Part shown: piece by piece, positions 54,934 to 64,000 of the stretch
Layout of the letters: every line of letters starts with the position of its first letter
How positions within the stretch are numbered: position 1 is the stretch's first letter
Assembly: GCF_900142755.1 (NCBI RefSeq)
Contig: NZ_FRCA01000002.1
Location: forward strand, 62,001-126,000
Length of the DNA stretch: 64,000 nt
DNA from: Halomonas cupida
GTDB taxonomy: Bacteria; Pseudomonadota; Gammaproteobacteria; Pseudomonadales; Halomonadaceae
Reading direction: 5' to 3'
The notes under the pieces: model-generated
Database searches by the model: none
The model's input: the letters and a program-made list of their open reading frames with translations, nothing else
Told to the model about the DNA's origin: nothing
Translations under genes and position numbers: made by a program

Positions 54934-56754
54934 CTACACATAGTCCTGATACTTCTCCAGCATCCGTACCGGCTTGCGCAGTGCGTCACGGCGGAAGGGG
55001 TCACCCAGTTCGCGAGTACACATGACTTCGATGATCGTGGTCTTGCCCTCGTTCATCTGCATATCCACTGCCTTCTTCAGTGCCGGGCCCACATCTTCCA
55101 GACGGTCCACAGTGATCCCTTCTGCTCCCATGGCCCGCCCGATCTCGGCGAAGCTCTGGTTGTCGAGTTCACCGGCAACGAAGCGGCGGTTGTAGAAGTC
55201 GACCTGATTCTTCTTCTCCGCCCCCCACTGGCGGTTATGGAACACCACCGCCGTGACCGGGATGTTGTGGCGTACCGCCGTCATGGTTTCCATCATGCTC
55301 ATGCCCCAGGCTCCATCCCCTGCATAGGCAATGGCCGGGCGATGCGGCGCCGCTGCCTTGGCGCCGATGATGGTCGGCAGCGCATAGCCACAATTGCCGA
55401 AACTCATCGGTGCAAAGAAGCTGCGCGGCTTCTCGAAGCGCAGATAACTGTGGGCGACGGAGTTGATGTTGCCGATATCAGTGGACACCATGACATCGTC
55501 CGGCATGGCCTTTTCCAATTCTCTCAGCACCTGACGTGGGTGCAGATACTCGCCACCGGAAAACGGCTTCTCATCCCTGGCTTCCTCGATGGAGTCGAGG
55601 CTGAAGGGATCGCGCTCATGGGTCCATTCGTCCAGTTCGCTCTCCCAGGCATCCTTCTCCGATTTGATTCTCGCCAGTCGCTCATCCTTGCTGGCATCAC
55701 AGACCAGACTACGGCCTTCCAGACGCTTGCTGAGCTCGATGGCAGCGGCCCTGGCATCACCACAGATGCCGACGGAGATCTTCTTCACCAGACCCAGCAT
55801 CTTGTGGTCGGCATCGACCTGGATGATCTTCGCGTCCTTCGGCCAGTAGTCCATGCCATGCTGGGGCAAGGTACCAAATGGCCCCAGCCGAGTGCCCAGA
55901 GCCAGCACCACGTCCGCCTGAGAAATCAGCTTCATGCCCGCCTTCGAGCCCTGGTAGCCAAGCGGGCCACACCACTGCGGATGGCTTGCGGGGAATGAGT
56001 CATTATGCTGGTAGCTGTTGACCACCGGCGCACCGAGACGCTCGGCCAACGCCTTGCATTCCTCCACCGCATCCGCCATCACCACGCCACCGCCGGAGAC
56101 AATCACCGGGAACCTGGCTTCGGCCAGCAGTGCCGCAGCATCGTCCAGCGACTGTGCACCACCTGGACCGCGGTCGATGCGCCTTGGCTCGGGAATCTCG
56201 GCTTCGATTTCACCGTAGAAATAATCGCGGGGAATGTTGAGTTGCGTCGGGCCGATTTCCGACATGGCACGATCAAAGCAGCGACCGGTGAACTCCGCCA
56301 TACGCGCGGGGTTGGTAACATGCCCCTGGTACTTGGTGAACTCCTGGAACATCGGCAATTGATTGCATTCCTGGAAGCCGCCCAGGCCGATGCCGGTGGT
56401 CCCCGTTTCCGGAGTGATCATCACCACTGGACTATGCGCCCAGTACGCCGCGGCAATCCCGGTAACACAGTTGGAAATCCCCGGACCGTTCTGCCCGATG
56501 ACCACGCCATGGCGGCCAGAGACTCGGGCATAGCCATCCGCCATGTGTGCAGCGCCCTGCTCATGCACCACAGGGACCAGGCGTATCCCCGCCGGAGCGA
56601 AGATATCCATGGCATCCATGAAGGCCGATCCCATGATGCCGAACATATCAGTGACACCATTGGCCACCAGGGTTTCGACGAACGCTTCGGATGGCGTCAT
56701 CTTCTGCTTGCCCTGGACGACCTGACGATTATCGGTGTTGTCGTTGTAACTCAT
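54934..56754 (-). CDS. xsc: Sulfoacetaldehyde acetyltransferase Xsc
   Basis: 606 residues, the normal Xsc length. This cytoplasmic TPP enzyme converts sulfoacetaldehyde plus phosphate to acetyl phosphate plus sulfite. It follows the acetolactate-synthase layout: N-terminal Pyr domain (TPSEAFVETLVANGVTDMFGIMGSAFMDAMD, VPVVHEQGAAHMADGYARVSG), central domain (GPLGYQGSKAGM) and the TPP/Mg site GDGAWGMSMMETMTAVRHN with FHNRQWGAEKKNQ. The Xsc-typical SAFMDAMDIF and QEFTKYQGHVTNPARMAEFTGR distinguish it from acetolactate synthase. The ATG at 56754 has GGAGGAG upstream; the longer frame to 56874 was rejected. An IclR gene diverges upstream. Confidence 0.95.
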   Translation of the reverse strand: MSYNDNTDNRQVVQGKQKMTPSEAFVETLVANGVTDMFGIMGSAFMDAMDIFAPAGIRLVPVVHEQGAAHMADGYARVSGRHGVVIGQNGPGISNCVTGIAAAYWAHSPVVMITPETGTTGIGLGGFQECNQLPMFQEFTKYQGHVTNPARMAEFTGRCFDRAMSEIGPTQLNIPRDYFYGEIEAEIPEPRRIDRGPGGAQSLDDAAALLAEARFPVIVSGGGVVMADAVEECKALAERLGAPVVNSYQHNDSFPASHPQWCGPLGYQGSKAGMKLISQADVVLALGTRLGPFGTLPQHGMDYWPKDAKIIQVDADHKMLGLVKKISVGICGDARAAAIELSKRLEGRSLVCDASKDERLARIKSEKDAWESELDEWTHERDPFSLDSIEEARDEKPFSGGEYLHPRQVLRELEKAMPDDVMVSTDIGNINSVAHSYLRFEKPRSFFAPMSFGNCGYALPTIIGAKAAAPHRPAIAYAGDGAWGMSMMETMTAVRHNIPVTAVVFHNRQWGAEKKNQVDFYNRRFVAGELDNQSFAEIGRAMGAEGITVDRLEDVGPALKKAVDMQMNEGKTTIIEVMCTRELGDPFRRDALRKPVRMLEKYQDYV

Positions 56755-57134
56755 TGGCTCCTCCACGGAACGTAAACAGGCGCGTTGGACGGCTCTGGCC
56801 TTGTGCACCTTGCGCAGCGCCGGTAATTGGCGCTCTGCGCCTCTTACCAACCTTCCACCTGCGCTGTTGGCCATTCACCTGGTCTGGAATGCTTATCCAG
56901 CCCAAGGACGTATCACCTCACCAGCCCTGGGACGTATGACCTCAAAAGCTTGGTGTGCTTTGATGCTGTTTCTACTTTTTTCGATACCATAAGTTCCGTT
57001 TTGCGAAACTTGATGAAAAAGGTAGCGACGCAGGAGAGCTTCGTCAACAAGATTTAAAGAACTAATTTCAAAAAACGGTACAAATTGATTTCTTTTCAGG
57101 AATAGATAGAATTCAGGTCAAAGGGAGAGACACC
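56755..57134. promoter_or_regulatory. Divergent xsc / iclR control region
   Basis: 380 bp, notably AT-rich from about 56940. AAGTTCCG (56991-56998) faces CGAAACTT (57004-57011), a 21-bp near-palindrome with one mismatch, and is the best operator candidate for the adjacent IclR protein. No gene is visible. Confidence 0.5.
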
Positions 57135-57962
57135 ATGACCACACCGCGTCTGGATACGAGAAGCATCGAGGGAGATACACCAGCACAGCGGCTGCTGGCG
57201 TTGCTGGAGGTCATTGCCGAGAAGGATCAATACTTCACACTGCAAACTCTGGTGGATGAGACCGGCCTGCCCAAGCCGACCCTGCACCGCATGCTGCAGC
57301 AGTTGGAGAACTCCGGCATGCTGCAGCGTGAAGCCGACAACCGCCACTACAGCAAGGGCGCTCGCCTGCGCCGTCTCGCCGAGAACCTGCTGCTCAACGA
57401 CACCGTTCAGGGTGCTCGTCATGCGGTGCTCGCAGACCTGGTGCGAGAGGTGGGGGAAAGCTGCAATATCACCGCGCTTTCAGGTTCCGAGGTGCTCTAT
57501 CTCGACCGGGTCGAAACATCGGCTCCACTGCGCTTCTACCTGCATCCCGGTTCCCGTGTCCCCGCACATTGCTCTGCCAGTGGCAAATTGTTCCTCGCCC
57601 AGATGGGCGCCACCCAGCGTCGCCGTCTGCTGGCCGAGATGCCTCTGGAAAAATTCACCCGCAACACCATTACCGACATCGAGGCACTGGAAGACGAGAT
57701 CGCTCAGGTCAAGGAGCAGGGTTTTGCCTTCGATAACGAGGAGTTCCTGCCGGGTTTGCTGTGTATTGCTGTTCTCGCCCCCAGTTCAGCAGGAATCTCG
57801 AATACGGGACTGGCTATTCAGGCACCGGTGATGCGTATGGATCGTGAACGTGCTCTGGCCTGCCTACCGGTGCTTGAGCGTGCCGCTGCGGCCATCGCAC
57901 GCATCAATCAAGGCGCACTTCCCGAACCCTCTCCGCAGCAGGATGCTGAGGTCGGTGGATAG
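57135..57962 (+). CDS. IclR-family regulator of the xsc locus
   Basis: 275 residues. Winged helix (PAQRLLALLEVIAEKD, LPKPTLHRMLQQLENSGML) and effector domain (VGESCNITALSGSEVLYLDRVET, HPGSRVPAHCSASGKLFLAQMG, FDNEEFLPGLLCIAVLA). GGGAG lies seven bases before the ATG. Divergent transcription from xsc makes xsc its likely target. It is the closest relative in the window of the IclR protein at 34311-35093, sharing the P-K-P-T-L-H-R recognition helix. Confidence 0.9.
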   Translation: MTTPRLDTRSIEGDTPAQRLLALLEVIAEKDQYFTLQTLVDETGLPKPTLHRMLQQLENSGMLQREADNRHYSKGARLRRLAENLLLNDTVQGARHAVLADLVREVGESCNITALSGSEVLYLDRVETSAPLRFYLHPGSRVPAHCSASGKLFLAQMGATQRRRLLAEMPLEKFTRNTITDIEALEDEIAQVKEQGFAFDNEEFLPGLLCIAVLAPSSAGISNTGLAIQAPVMRMDRERALACLPVLERAAAAIARINQGALPEPSPQQDAEVGG

Positions 57963-58091
57963 CTGCCAACCACAGAGAGTCAGCGTCCATATCACTTTGC
58001 TGGCCGATGGCTGTCATTCACCTTATCCTGTCAGCATAAAGGGAGGTGACCGCTCCCCATGACCACCAATAACCAATAAGGAAGGATCGCC

Positions 58092-59222
58092 ATGCCCGGT
58101 TTGCTCCATGATGTGGACCCCGAGGGGCTCCTGGAATACTCCGTGGTCTATACCGACCGCGCCCTGAATCATATGTCGCAGAGTTTTCAGGGCGTCATGC
58201 GCGACATCTCGGCGACACTCAAACAGGTCTACAACGCCGATGCGGTAGCCATCGTACCGGGCAGTGGTACGTTCGGCATGGAGGCGGTCGCGCGACAGTT
58301 TGCCCACAATCGCAGCGCCCTGGTCATCCGCAATGGCTGGTTCAGCTATCGCTGGCACCAGATCCTCGAGATGGGCCGGATTCCCGCCGAGCTCAATGTT
58401 GCCAAGGCACGTCGCCTCAATGAGGGTGACCCGACCTCGCCCTTTGCTCCGGCACCGATCGAGGAAGTCGAGAAACTCATCGAGCGCATGCGCCCCGATA
58501 TCGTTTTTGCCCCTCATGTCGAGACGTCGTCAGGCATGATCCTGCCGGATGACTACATCAAGCGTGTCGCCGATGCCGTGCATGCCCATGGCGGGCTGGT
58601 GGTACTGGACTGCATCGCTTCCGGCACTGTCTGGGTGGACATGCAGGCCACTGGTGTCGATCTATTGGTCAGCGCGCCACAAAAGGGCTGGAGCGGTTCG
58701 CCCTGTTGCGCCATGGTGATGATGTCGGCGCTGGCCCGAGAAGTGATCGAGGAAACCACCAGCAGCAGTTTCTCTGCCGACCTGCGCAAATGGCTGTCGA
58801 TCATGGAAACCTACGAAGCTGGCGGCCATGCCTATCATGCCACTCTGCCCACCGATGGCCTGCGCCGCTTGCGCGACATCATGCAGGAAACCGCCGAGTA
58901 TGGCTTCGACAAGGTCAAGGACGAGCAATGGGCACTGGGTCAGGGCATTCGCCAGCTACTTAGTGACCGCGGACTGACCAGCGTCGCCGCCCCGGGCTTC
59001 GAGGCGCCGGGCGTGGTGGTCTGCTATAGCCGTGATGATGGAATCGTCGCGCGATTCGCGGCAGCCGGCCTACAGGTAGCGGCTGGTGTCCCGCTGATGT
59101 GTGATGAAGGCGATGACTTCCAGAGCTTCCGCATTGGTCTGTTCGGGCTCGATAAGCTGCATCACCCAGCACGCAGTATCGACAGCTTCCAGAAGGCACT
59201 CGACCAGGTACTCAATGCCTGA
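58092..59222 (+). CDS. Class V aminotransferase (alanine/serine-glyoxylate type), substrate uncertain
   Basis: 376 residues, PLP fold type I. The PLP lysine is in LLVSAPQKGWSGSPCCAMVM, the aspartate in GGLVVLDCIASGTVWVD, and VPGSGTFGMEAVARQF binds the cofactor phosphate. Family members include alanine-glyoxylate, serine-pyruvate and 2-aminoethylphosphonate-pyruvate aminotransferases. It follows the xsc regulator by 129 bp on the same strand, so a role with sulfonated amines (taurine or cysteate) is possible, although known taurine transaminases (Tpa, Toa) belong to class III. GGAAGG precedes the ATG. Confidence 0.83.
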   Translation: MPGLLHDVDPEGLLEYSVVYTDRALNHMSQSFQGVMRDISATLKQVYNADAVAIVPGSGTFGMEAVARQFAHNRSALVIRNGWFSYRWHQILEMGRIPAELNVAKARRLNEGDPTSPFAPAPIEEVEKLIERMRPDIVFAPHVETSSGMILPDDYIKRVADAVHAHGGLVVLDCIASGTVWVDMQATGVDLLVSAPQKGWSGSPCCAMVMMSALAREVIEETTSSSFSADLRKWLSIMETYEAGGHAYHATLPTDGLRRLRDIMQETAEYGFDKVKDEQWALGQGIRQLLSDRGLTSVAAPGFEAPGVVVCYSRDDGIVARFAAAGLQVAAGVPLMCDEGDDFQSFRIGLFGLDKLHHPARSIDSFQKALDQVLNA

Positions 59223-59243
59223 CTCGTGTTCCCGAAACCCTAT

Positions 59244-59301
59244 TCGCGGGAAGAAATGTCGCGGGAAGAAATGACAATGGGCGCCTTCATGGCGCCCATT
59301 G
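59244..59301 (+). terminator. Hairpin and short tandem repeat after the aminotransferase gene
   Basis: TCGCGGGAAGAAATG is repeated in tandem (59244-59273). It is followed by a perfect 11-bp stem, CAATGGGCGCC and GGCGCCCATTG (59275-59301, loop TTCAT), a likely terminator though without a T-run. Confidence 0.55.
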
Positions 59302-59337
59302 CATTATGCGGCGTTGTGCTTGCCGGACGGTTCGATG

Positions 59338-59943
59338 TCACGACAGGATCGACAGGATGATTCTCTCACCATAGCCCCACAGCAATACGGTCATTCCCAG
59401 CAGTGCCTCGAGCACCAGAACACCGACCCCAAGGGTCGTGATGGAAACAATGAAGCCTTCCTTTTCACTGATATTCAGGAAGGAGGGTATGCCGATATAC
59501 AGCAGGAAGGCCGTATAGCAAAGGCCGATAACACCTGCCAGGAGGCATAACCATACCAGAGGGTATATCGCGACGATTCCACTGAGAAACATGGGAGTAG
59601 CGATATAGCCCGCGAAGATGATGCACTGACTCTGGCTGGGCGGTTTGGGATAACGCTTGGCCATGTAGCGTATGACCTTGCCGACGACATAGACCGCCGC
59701 GAGTATCGTCAAGTAGAAAACGATTCCCGCCCCCAATGCATCCAGATAGCCCAGCTTGATCTGCGTCCCGCCACCAAGGCTCCACCCCACTTGTGTTGTG
59801 CCAATATAGGAAGCGACCACCGGAATGGCGGCCAACAACAAAACGTGATGGGCATAGAGGTGGGTTAGCGTCTCACGTTCTTCCTTGATTGCCTTCCATT
59901 CTCGATTGGGACGGGCCATCAATCCCCAGACATGTGCCAGCAT
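59338..59943 (-). CDS. Yip1-family (DUF1282) membrane protein
   Basis: 201 residues. The N-terminus (MLAHVWGLMARPNREWKAIKEERE) carries the conserved Yip1-domain opening with P-x-x-x-W, followed by five helices including HHVLLLAAIPVVASYIGT, LGAGIVFYLTILAAVYVVGKVI, and PLVWLCLLAGVIGLCYTAFLLYIGIPSFLNI. AGGAGGAA lies before the ATG. Function unknown. It lies downstream of the cyo genes on the same strand but is separated from them by about 300 bp including a terminator. Confidence 0.82.
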   Translation of the reverse strand: MLAHVWGLMARPNREWKAIKEERETLTHLYAHHVLLLAAIPVVASYIGTTQVGWSLGGGTQIKLGYLDALGAGIVFYLTILAAVYVVGKVIRYMAKRYPKPPSQSQCIIFAGYIATPMFLSGIVAIYPLVWLCLLAGVIGLCYTAFLLYIGIPSFLNISEKEGFIVSITTLGVGVLVLEALLGMTVLLWGYGERIILSILS

Positions 59944-60250
59944 CGCGACTTCCTCCTGCTACCGCAGTGATCAGATAGAGGGTTTGTTGTCGTAGGCCCC
60001 CTCTAACTGGAGTATAGAACCGAATTCAGGCTTTGCTGGTTGCACCATGGTTCAAGCACAGATTTCGAGACATCTTCAACAGTCTGGAAGGACCTCTCGC
60101 ACAACTCGCAGGGCACAGCTCGCTCTGTCCGGAGGCAAGGCTCGGTGAGGACCTGGGCGTGGAGCGTGGCCATGTCCTGCATGAATAACGCCCTGATACA
60201 GAAGCGGGCCACACAAGGTGGCCCGCAGGAGAGATCGGTCAGGGGATCAC
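59944..60250. other. Intergenic region between Yip1-type gene and cyoE
   Basis: 307 bp. It contains the cyo terminator (60204-60226) and presumably the promoter of the Yip1-type gene. I see no further gene or repeat. Confidence 0.55.
60204..60226 (-). terminator. Probable terminator of the cyo operon
   Basis: GCGGGCCAC and GTGGCCCGC form a perfect 9-bp stem with a 5-base loop, 25 bp after the cyoE stop; on the minus strand it is followed by TTCTGT. Confidence 0.65.
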
Positions 60251-61141
60251 TCAGTACATCGATGTCCACATAGGCGTGCTGGGCATCAGCGTGGCGTCCA
60301 GAGACATCATTACACTGAGTGCGGTGATGGTCAGGATCGAGATGCCGAACACCTGACGAGCCCAGCGAACGTTGTCGTCGGTACGGTAGCCCTTGGCCGC
60401 GATGTACAGCCAATAGACACCCAATACCAGCGCTACAACGAAGTAACCAGGTCCCGCATAGCCTGCCAGACTCAGCGACAGCGCCGCGCCGATGAAGGCG
60501 AGGATATAGCCGAGAATGTGATGCTTGGCGGTACCGATACCGCGCACAACCGGCAGTACCGGAATGTTGGCGGCACGATAGTCTTCCATGCGGAAGATGG
60601 CGATGGCATAGGAATGCGGCATCTGCCACAGGCAGAAGATCACCAGCAGTGTCAGGGCTCCGGCGTCGAAGGTGCCGCTGGCGGCACAGTAGCCGACCAC
60701 TGGAGGCACCGCTCCAGACAGGCTACCGACCAGAGTACCGAATTCGGAGCGACGCTTCATGTAGAGGCTATAAGCCCCAACATAGATCACGAACCCGAAA
60801 GCGGCAAGACCGACCGTCAGCCAATTGGTGCCCAGAGCCAGCACCGTCAGTCCTGCAATGCCCAGCAGACTGGCAAAGCGCAACGTTGCCGCCTCGCTCA
60901 CCCTGCCCTGCACCAGCGGACGGTTACGGGTGCGCTCCATCAGGGCATCGATGTCTTTATCGATGACATTGTTGAAAGCACAGCCCGAAGCAATCACCAG
61001 GGCCAGTCCGATCAGCGCCGACAAGAACACCAGCGCCTCGAACTGGCCCTGGGCGGCCAGAAAATAGCCGCCCAGTACCGAGATCACATTACCGCCGATA
61101 ATGCCCGGCTTGGTGATCGTGATGTAGTCTCTGATCATCAT
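60251..61141 (-). CDS. cyoE: Protoheme IX farnesyltransferase CyoE
   Basis: About 296 residues with eight or nine helices. It converts heme B to heme O for the quinol oxidase. The prenyltransferase motif is [29 protein letters not shown] (N-x3-D-x2-D-x3-R-T-x2-R-P), and the second aspartate-rich loop is [18 protein letters not shown]. The N-terminal [18 protein letters not shown] matches E. coli CyoE, so the ATG at 61141 or 61138 was preferred over 61195, which overlaps cyoD. Last gene of the cyo operon. Confidence 0.95.
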   Translation of the reverse strand: MMIRDYITITKPGIIGGNVISVLGGYFLAAQGQFEALVFLSALIGLALVIASGCAFNNVIDKDIDALMERTRNRPLVQGRVSEAATLRFASLLGIAGLTVLALGTNWLTVGLAAFGFVIYVGAYSLYMKRRSEFGTLVGSLSGAVPPVVGYCAASGTFDAGALTLLVIFCLWQMPHSYAIAIFRMEDYRAANIPVLPVVRGIGTAKHHILGYILAFIGAALSLSLAGYAGPGYFVVALVLGVYWLYIAAKGYRTDDNVRWARQVFGISILTITALSVMMSLDATLMPSTPMWTSMY

Positions 61142-61152
61142 GTTTCTCGGCG

Positions 61153-61479
61153 TCAGCCGATCATCATGTTGAGATGCAGATGGTACATGATCCACAGAGA
61201 GCCTCCGATGACCAGAACCAGAATCGCCACGGTGAAGACGAACGACATGAAGTTCCAGCCTTCATCGGCCTTGGTGTTCATGTGCATGAACATCACCAGC
61301 TGAACCAGCACCTGGGCCACCGCCGTGATCACGATGATCAACAGCGTAGCCCCGGTTCCGAAGCTGCCGGTCATGACGACACCGAAGGGAATGATGGTCA
61401 GCACAATAGACAGGATCAGACCCACGATGTAGGACTTGACGCTGCCGTGGCTGTGCTCTTGGTGAGAATGTCCACTCAT
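61153..61479 (-). CDS. cyoD: Cytochrome o ubiquinol oxidase subunit IV (CyoD)
   Basis: 108 residues. A His-rich N-terminus ([12 protein letters not shown]) precedes three helices ([70 protein letters not shown]), the standard CyoD layout. It follows cyoC by a single base on the same strand. Confidence 0.95.
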   Translation of the reverse strand: MSGHSHQEHSHGSVKSYIVGLILSIVLTIIPFGVVMTGSFGTGATLLIIVITAVAQVLVQLVMFMHMNTKADEGWNFMSFVFTVAILVLVIGGSLWIMYHLHLNMMIG

Positions 61480-61480
61480 G

Positions 61481-62104
61481 TCACAGGGCTCCCATCAGGT
61501 AGACGAAGGAGAAGACGCAGATCCAGACGATATCCAGGAAGTGCCAGAACAGACTCAGGCACAGGATGCGCGGACGTGTCACGTCGGTCAGCCCCTGCTT
61601 CGACACCTGGATGATCATCACCAGAATCCAGATCAGGCCGAAGGTCACGTGCAGACCGTGGGTTCCCACCAGAGTGAAGAACGCCGACAGGAAACCACTC
61701 TTGTCAGGACCGAAGCCTTCATGGATCAGGTGCTGGAACTCATAGACTTCCATCCCGACGAACGCTGCACCCAGTACGAAGGTGATCAACAACCACTGAC
61801 GCACTTTCGCCACAGAGCCGGCATTCATCGCCAGTACGGCCATGCCGTAGGTAAAGCTCGAGAACAGCAGCAGGAAGGTCTCGACCAGAATGAACGGGAG
61901 CTGGAAGATTTCTCCCGGAGTGGGGCCATCGGCTGTGCCCCTCAGGAGCACAGCGTAGGTAGCGAACAGTGACCCGAAGATCACCAGATCGCTCATCAGA
62001 TAGACCCAGAAACCGAAGAGCTTGGTTCCAGCCGCGTCGTGATGGTCGTGATCGTGGTCATGCCCGTGGGCATGACCTTCAGTTTTCAGAGTATCGGTAG
62101 CCAT
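61481..62104 (-). CDS. cyoC: Cytochrome o ubiquinol oxidase subunit III (CyoC)
   Basis: 207 residues with five helices. The start [26 protein letters not shown] is His/Asp-rich as in E. coli CyoC, though with a longer HD run. Then [46 protein letters not shown] and [17 protein letters not shown] follow, typical of heme-copper oxidase subunit III. It starts two bases after the cyoB stop. The subunit supports assembly and stability of the proton-pumping quinol oxidase. Confidence 0.95.
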   Translation of the reverse strand: MATDTLKTEGHAHGHDHDHDHHDAAGTKLFGFWVYLMSDLVIFGSLFATYAVLLRGTADGPTPGEIFQLPFILVETFLLLFSSFTYGMAVLAMNAGSVAKVRQWLLITFVLGAAFVGMEVYEFQHLIHEGFGPDKSGFLSAFFTLVGTHGLHVTFGLIWILVMIIQVSKQGLTDVTRPRILCLSLFWHFLDIVWICVFSFVYLMGAL

Positions 62105-62106
62105 GA

Positions 62107-64000
62107 TTACGCCTGCATCTCCGCACGTTTCTGGACTTCGCGCTCAATACGCTCGACCTCGGCTGCCGGCACGTAGTAATCAACATCGTTGTTGAAAATA
62201 CGCGCCATGAAAGTGGCAAAGATCGCGATACCACTGACAATGGCCAGCCACCAGATATGCCACACCAGAGCGAAGCCCAACACGGTGGAGAATGCCCCCA
62301 TGACCGGCGCTTCCCAGGTGTTCTTGGGCATATGGATGTCCTTGTACGGAGCCTTGGGCTTCGGCGCCGTGCCTCCGTTCTTCTGCTTCATCTCCCAGAA
62401 GGCATCAACACTGTTGACCTCGGGCAGGTGAGCAAAGTTGTAGAACTGGGGCGGAGACGCAGTAGCCCACTCCAGGGTGCGAGCATCCCACGGATCACCG
62501 GTGAGATCCTGGTTCTGCTTGCGATCACGGATACTGACAAACACCTGAATCAGCGTGCAGACAATACCGCACAGGATAGTCACAGCGCCCAACCAGGCGA
62601 TGAGCATCAGCGGCTGCCAGCTACCGTCCTCGTAGGACTGCATACGACGCACCGCACCGTAGAAGCTCAGCACGTACAGCGGCATGAAGGCCAGATAGAA
62701 GCCGACCAGCCAGCACCAGAAGGAACGCTTGCCCCACTTCTCGTTCAGCGTGAAGCCGAAGGCCTTGGGGAACCAGTAGGTCAGGCCCGCCATCATCCCG
62801 AACACCACGCCGCCGATGATGACGTTGTGGAAGTGGGCGATAACGAACAGGCTGTTGTGCAGCACGAAGTTGGCCGCCGGCACGGACAGCATCACACCGG
62901 TCATACCGCCGAGGGTAAAGGTGATGATGAAGCCGATGGTCCACAGTACCGGAGAGGTGAACTCCAGACGCCCGCGATACATGGTGAACAGCCAGTTGAA
63001 CACCTTCACCCCGGTGGGGATCGCGATGATCATGGTCATGATGCCGAAGAAGGCATTGACGTTGGCACCGGCGCCCATGGTGAAGAAGTGGTGCAACCAG
63101 ACGATGAATGACAGGATGGTAATCGCCACTGTCGCCCACACCATGGTGCCGTAACCGAACAGGCGCTTGCGTGCAAAGGTCGCAATGACCTCGGAGAACA
63201 CACCGAATGCCGGCAGAATAAGGATGTACACCTCAGGATGGCCCCAGGCCCAGATGAGGTTGACGTACATCATCATGTTGCCACCCATATCGGTGGTGAA
63301 GAAGTGTGTTCCCAGATAGCGATCCAGCGTCAGGAACGCGATGGTGGCCGTCAGGATCGGGAAGGATGCGATGATCAACACGTTGGCGCACAGAGACGTC
63401 CAGGTGAAGATCGGCATGTGGAACATCTTCATGCCCTTGGTGCGCATCTTGATGATGGTAACGAAGAAGTTGATACCGGTCAGGGTCGTACCGATGCCCG
63501 ATATCTGCAACGCCCATATCCAGTAATCCACCCCGACCCCGGGACTGTAATCTATGCCCGATAGTGGCACATAGGCCAGCCAGCCAGTGGTGGCGAACTC
63601 ACCTACGAACAGTGAGACGTTGACCAGAATCACACCGGCCGCGAACAACCAGAAACTCAGGTTGTTGAGGAACGGGAAGGCCACATCACGCGCGCCGATC
63701 TGCAGCGGCACGACCAGGTTCATCAAACCGATGACCATGGGCATGGCAACAAAGAAGATCATGATCACACCGTGAGCGGTGAAGATCTGATCATAGTGAT
63801 GTGGCGGCAGGAAGCCTTCGGAGCCAGCCGAGGCCATGGCCAACTGGCTACGCATCATGAAGGCATCGGCAAAGCCGCGCAACAGCATGACCAGCGCCAC
63901 GATGAAGTACATGATGCCAAGCTTCTTGTGGTCGATGGAGGTCAACCACTCACGCCACAGATAGCCCCACTTCTTGAAGTAGGTGATGGCGCCCACCACC
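62107..64000 (-). CDS. cyoB: Cytochrome o ubiquinol oxidase subunit I (CyoB), 5' end outside window
   Basis: About 631 residues visible; E. coli CyoB has 663. The apparent ATG at 63999 is internal: the sequence [27 protein letters not shown] aligns with E. coli CyoB from about residue 33. Heme and copper ligands are recognisable: [17 protein letters not shown] (low-spin heme His), [26 protein letters not shown] (Cu-B His and cross-linked Tyr), WLHHFFTMG (His-His Cu-B ligands) and [13 protein letters not shown] (heme o3 and b ligands). It is the catalytic, proton-pumping subunit in the inner membrane. cyoA is expected beyond the right edge. Confidence 0.96.
   Translation of the reverse strand, partial: VVGAITYFKKWGYLWREWLTSIDHKKLGIMYFIVALVMLLRGFADAFMMRSQLAMASAGSEGFLPPHHYDQIFTAHGVIMIFFVAMPMVIGLMNLVVPLQIGARDVAFPFLNNLSFWLFAAGVILVNVSLFVGEFATTGWLAYVPLSGIDYSPGVGVDYWIWALQISGIGTTLTGINFFVTIIKMRTKGMKMFHMPIFTWTSLCANVLIIASFPILTATIAFLTLDRYLGTHFFTTDMGGNMMMYVNLIWAWGHPEVYILILPAFGVFSEVIATFARKRLFGYGTMVWATVAITILSFIVWLHHFFTMGAGANVNAFFGIMTMIIAIPTGVKVFNWLFTMYRGRLEFTSPVLWTIGFIITFTLGGMTGVMLSVPAANFVLHNSLFVIAHFHNVIIGGVVFGMMAGLTYWFPKAFGFTLNEKWGKRSFWCWLVGFYLAFMPLYVLSFYGAVRRMQSYEDGSWQPLMLIAWLGAVTILCGIVCTLIQVFVSIRDRKQNQDLTGDPWDARTLEWATASPPQFYNFAHLPEVNSVDAFWEMKQKNGGTAPKPKAPYKDIHMPKNTWEAPVMGAFSTVLGFALVWHIWWLAIVSGIAIFATFMARIFNNDVDYYVPAAEVERIEREVQKRAEMQA

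Noticed and set aside
54934-56754. Acetolactate synthase
   Set aside because: Same fold, but Xsc-specific segments and linkage to short pta and tauE point to sulfoacetaldehyde acetyltransferase.
63997-63999. Start codon of cyoB at the window edge
   Set aside because: Alignment with E. coli CyoB from memory shows this methionine is internal, about 32 residues in; the gene continues past the edge.

Overview
The window is GC-rich, gene-dense chromosomal DNA from a gammaproteobacterium, most likely a halophile of the Halomonadaceae (Halomonas/Chromohalobacter type). This rests on gene content (osmoregulated periplasmic glucan genes, several TRAP transporters, a bo3-type quinol oxidase operon, sulfonate catabolism) and on intergenic 7-bp repeat arrays of a kind I associate with Halomonas. 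No rRNA, tRNA, prophage, insertion sequence or CRISPR array was seen.

Layout. 0-8 kb: the end of an EamA transporter, then four minus-strand acyl-CoA genes (enoyl-CoA hydratase, 3-hydroxyacyl-CoA dehydrogenase, acyl-CoA ligase, acyl-CoA dehydrogenase) and an MFS transporter. 8-15 kb: methyltransferase, VOC protein, an LpxL-type acyltransferase flanked by two paralogous small membrane proteins, and opgGH. 15-20 kb: a zinc-type CDF efflux pump with its SmtB-like repressor and operator, then a TPP riboswitch, tenA, a repeat-filled spacer and thiC. 20-24 kb: ackA-pta. 24-28 kb: IclR regulator, FAD oxidoreductase and NhaC antiporter.

27-35 kb: a YeiH-type exporter, a GMC alcohol dehydrogenase and a divergent TRAP transporter plus IclR, best read as isethionate uptake and oxidation (iseJ, iseKLM, iseR). 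35-41 kb: a second TRAP operon with a universal stress protein and a divergent MocR regulator, then a HigBA toxin-antitoxin pair. 41-47 kb: a COG0523 GTPase, amidohydrolase and GltS-type symporter operon with a divergent LysR regulator. 46-50 kb: a probable taurine dehydrogenase pair (tauXY-like) and a glycine-oxidase-like gene. 50-53 kb: an orphan cobST-like ATPase/VWA pair. 53-59 kb: a TauE exporter, short pta, xsc, a divergent IclR regulator and a class V aminotransferase. 59-64 kb: a Yip1 membrane protein and cyoE-D-C-B, with cyoB running off the right edge.

How the parts fit. The central theme is C2-sulfonate use. Taurine (TauXY-like enzyme) and isethionate (IseJ-like enzyme) would both give sulfoacetaldehyde. 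Xsc splits this to sulfite and acetyl phosphate, Pta makes acetyl-CoA or AckA makes acetate and ATP, and TauE and the YeiH protein are candidate sulfite/sulfate exporters. The genes sit in several separate transcription units over about 30 kb with unrelated genes between them, and two closely related IclR regulators guard the isethionate and xsc blocks. A second theme is dispersed non-coding repeats, including a roughly 147-bp structured element present in two near-identical copies plus a diverged third.
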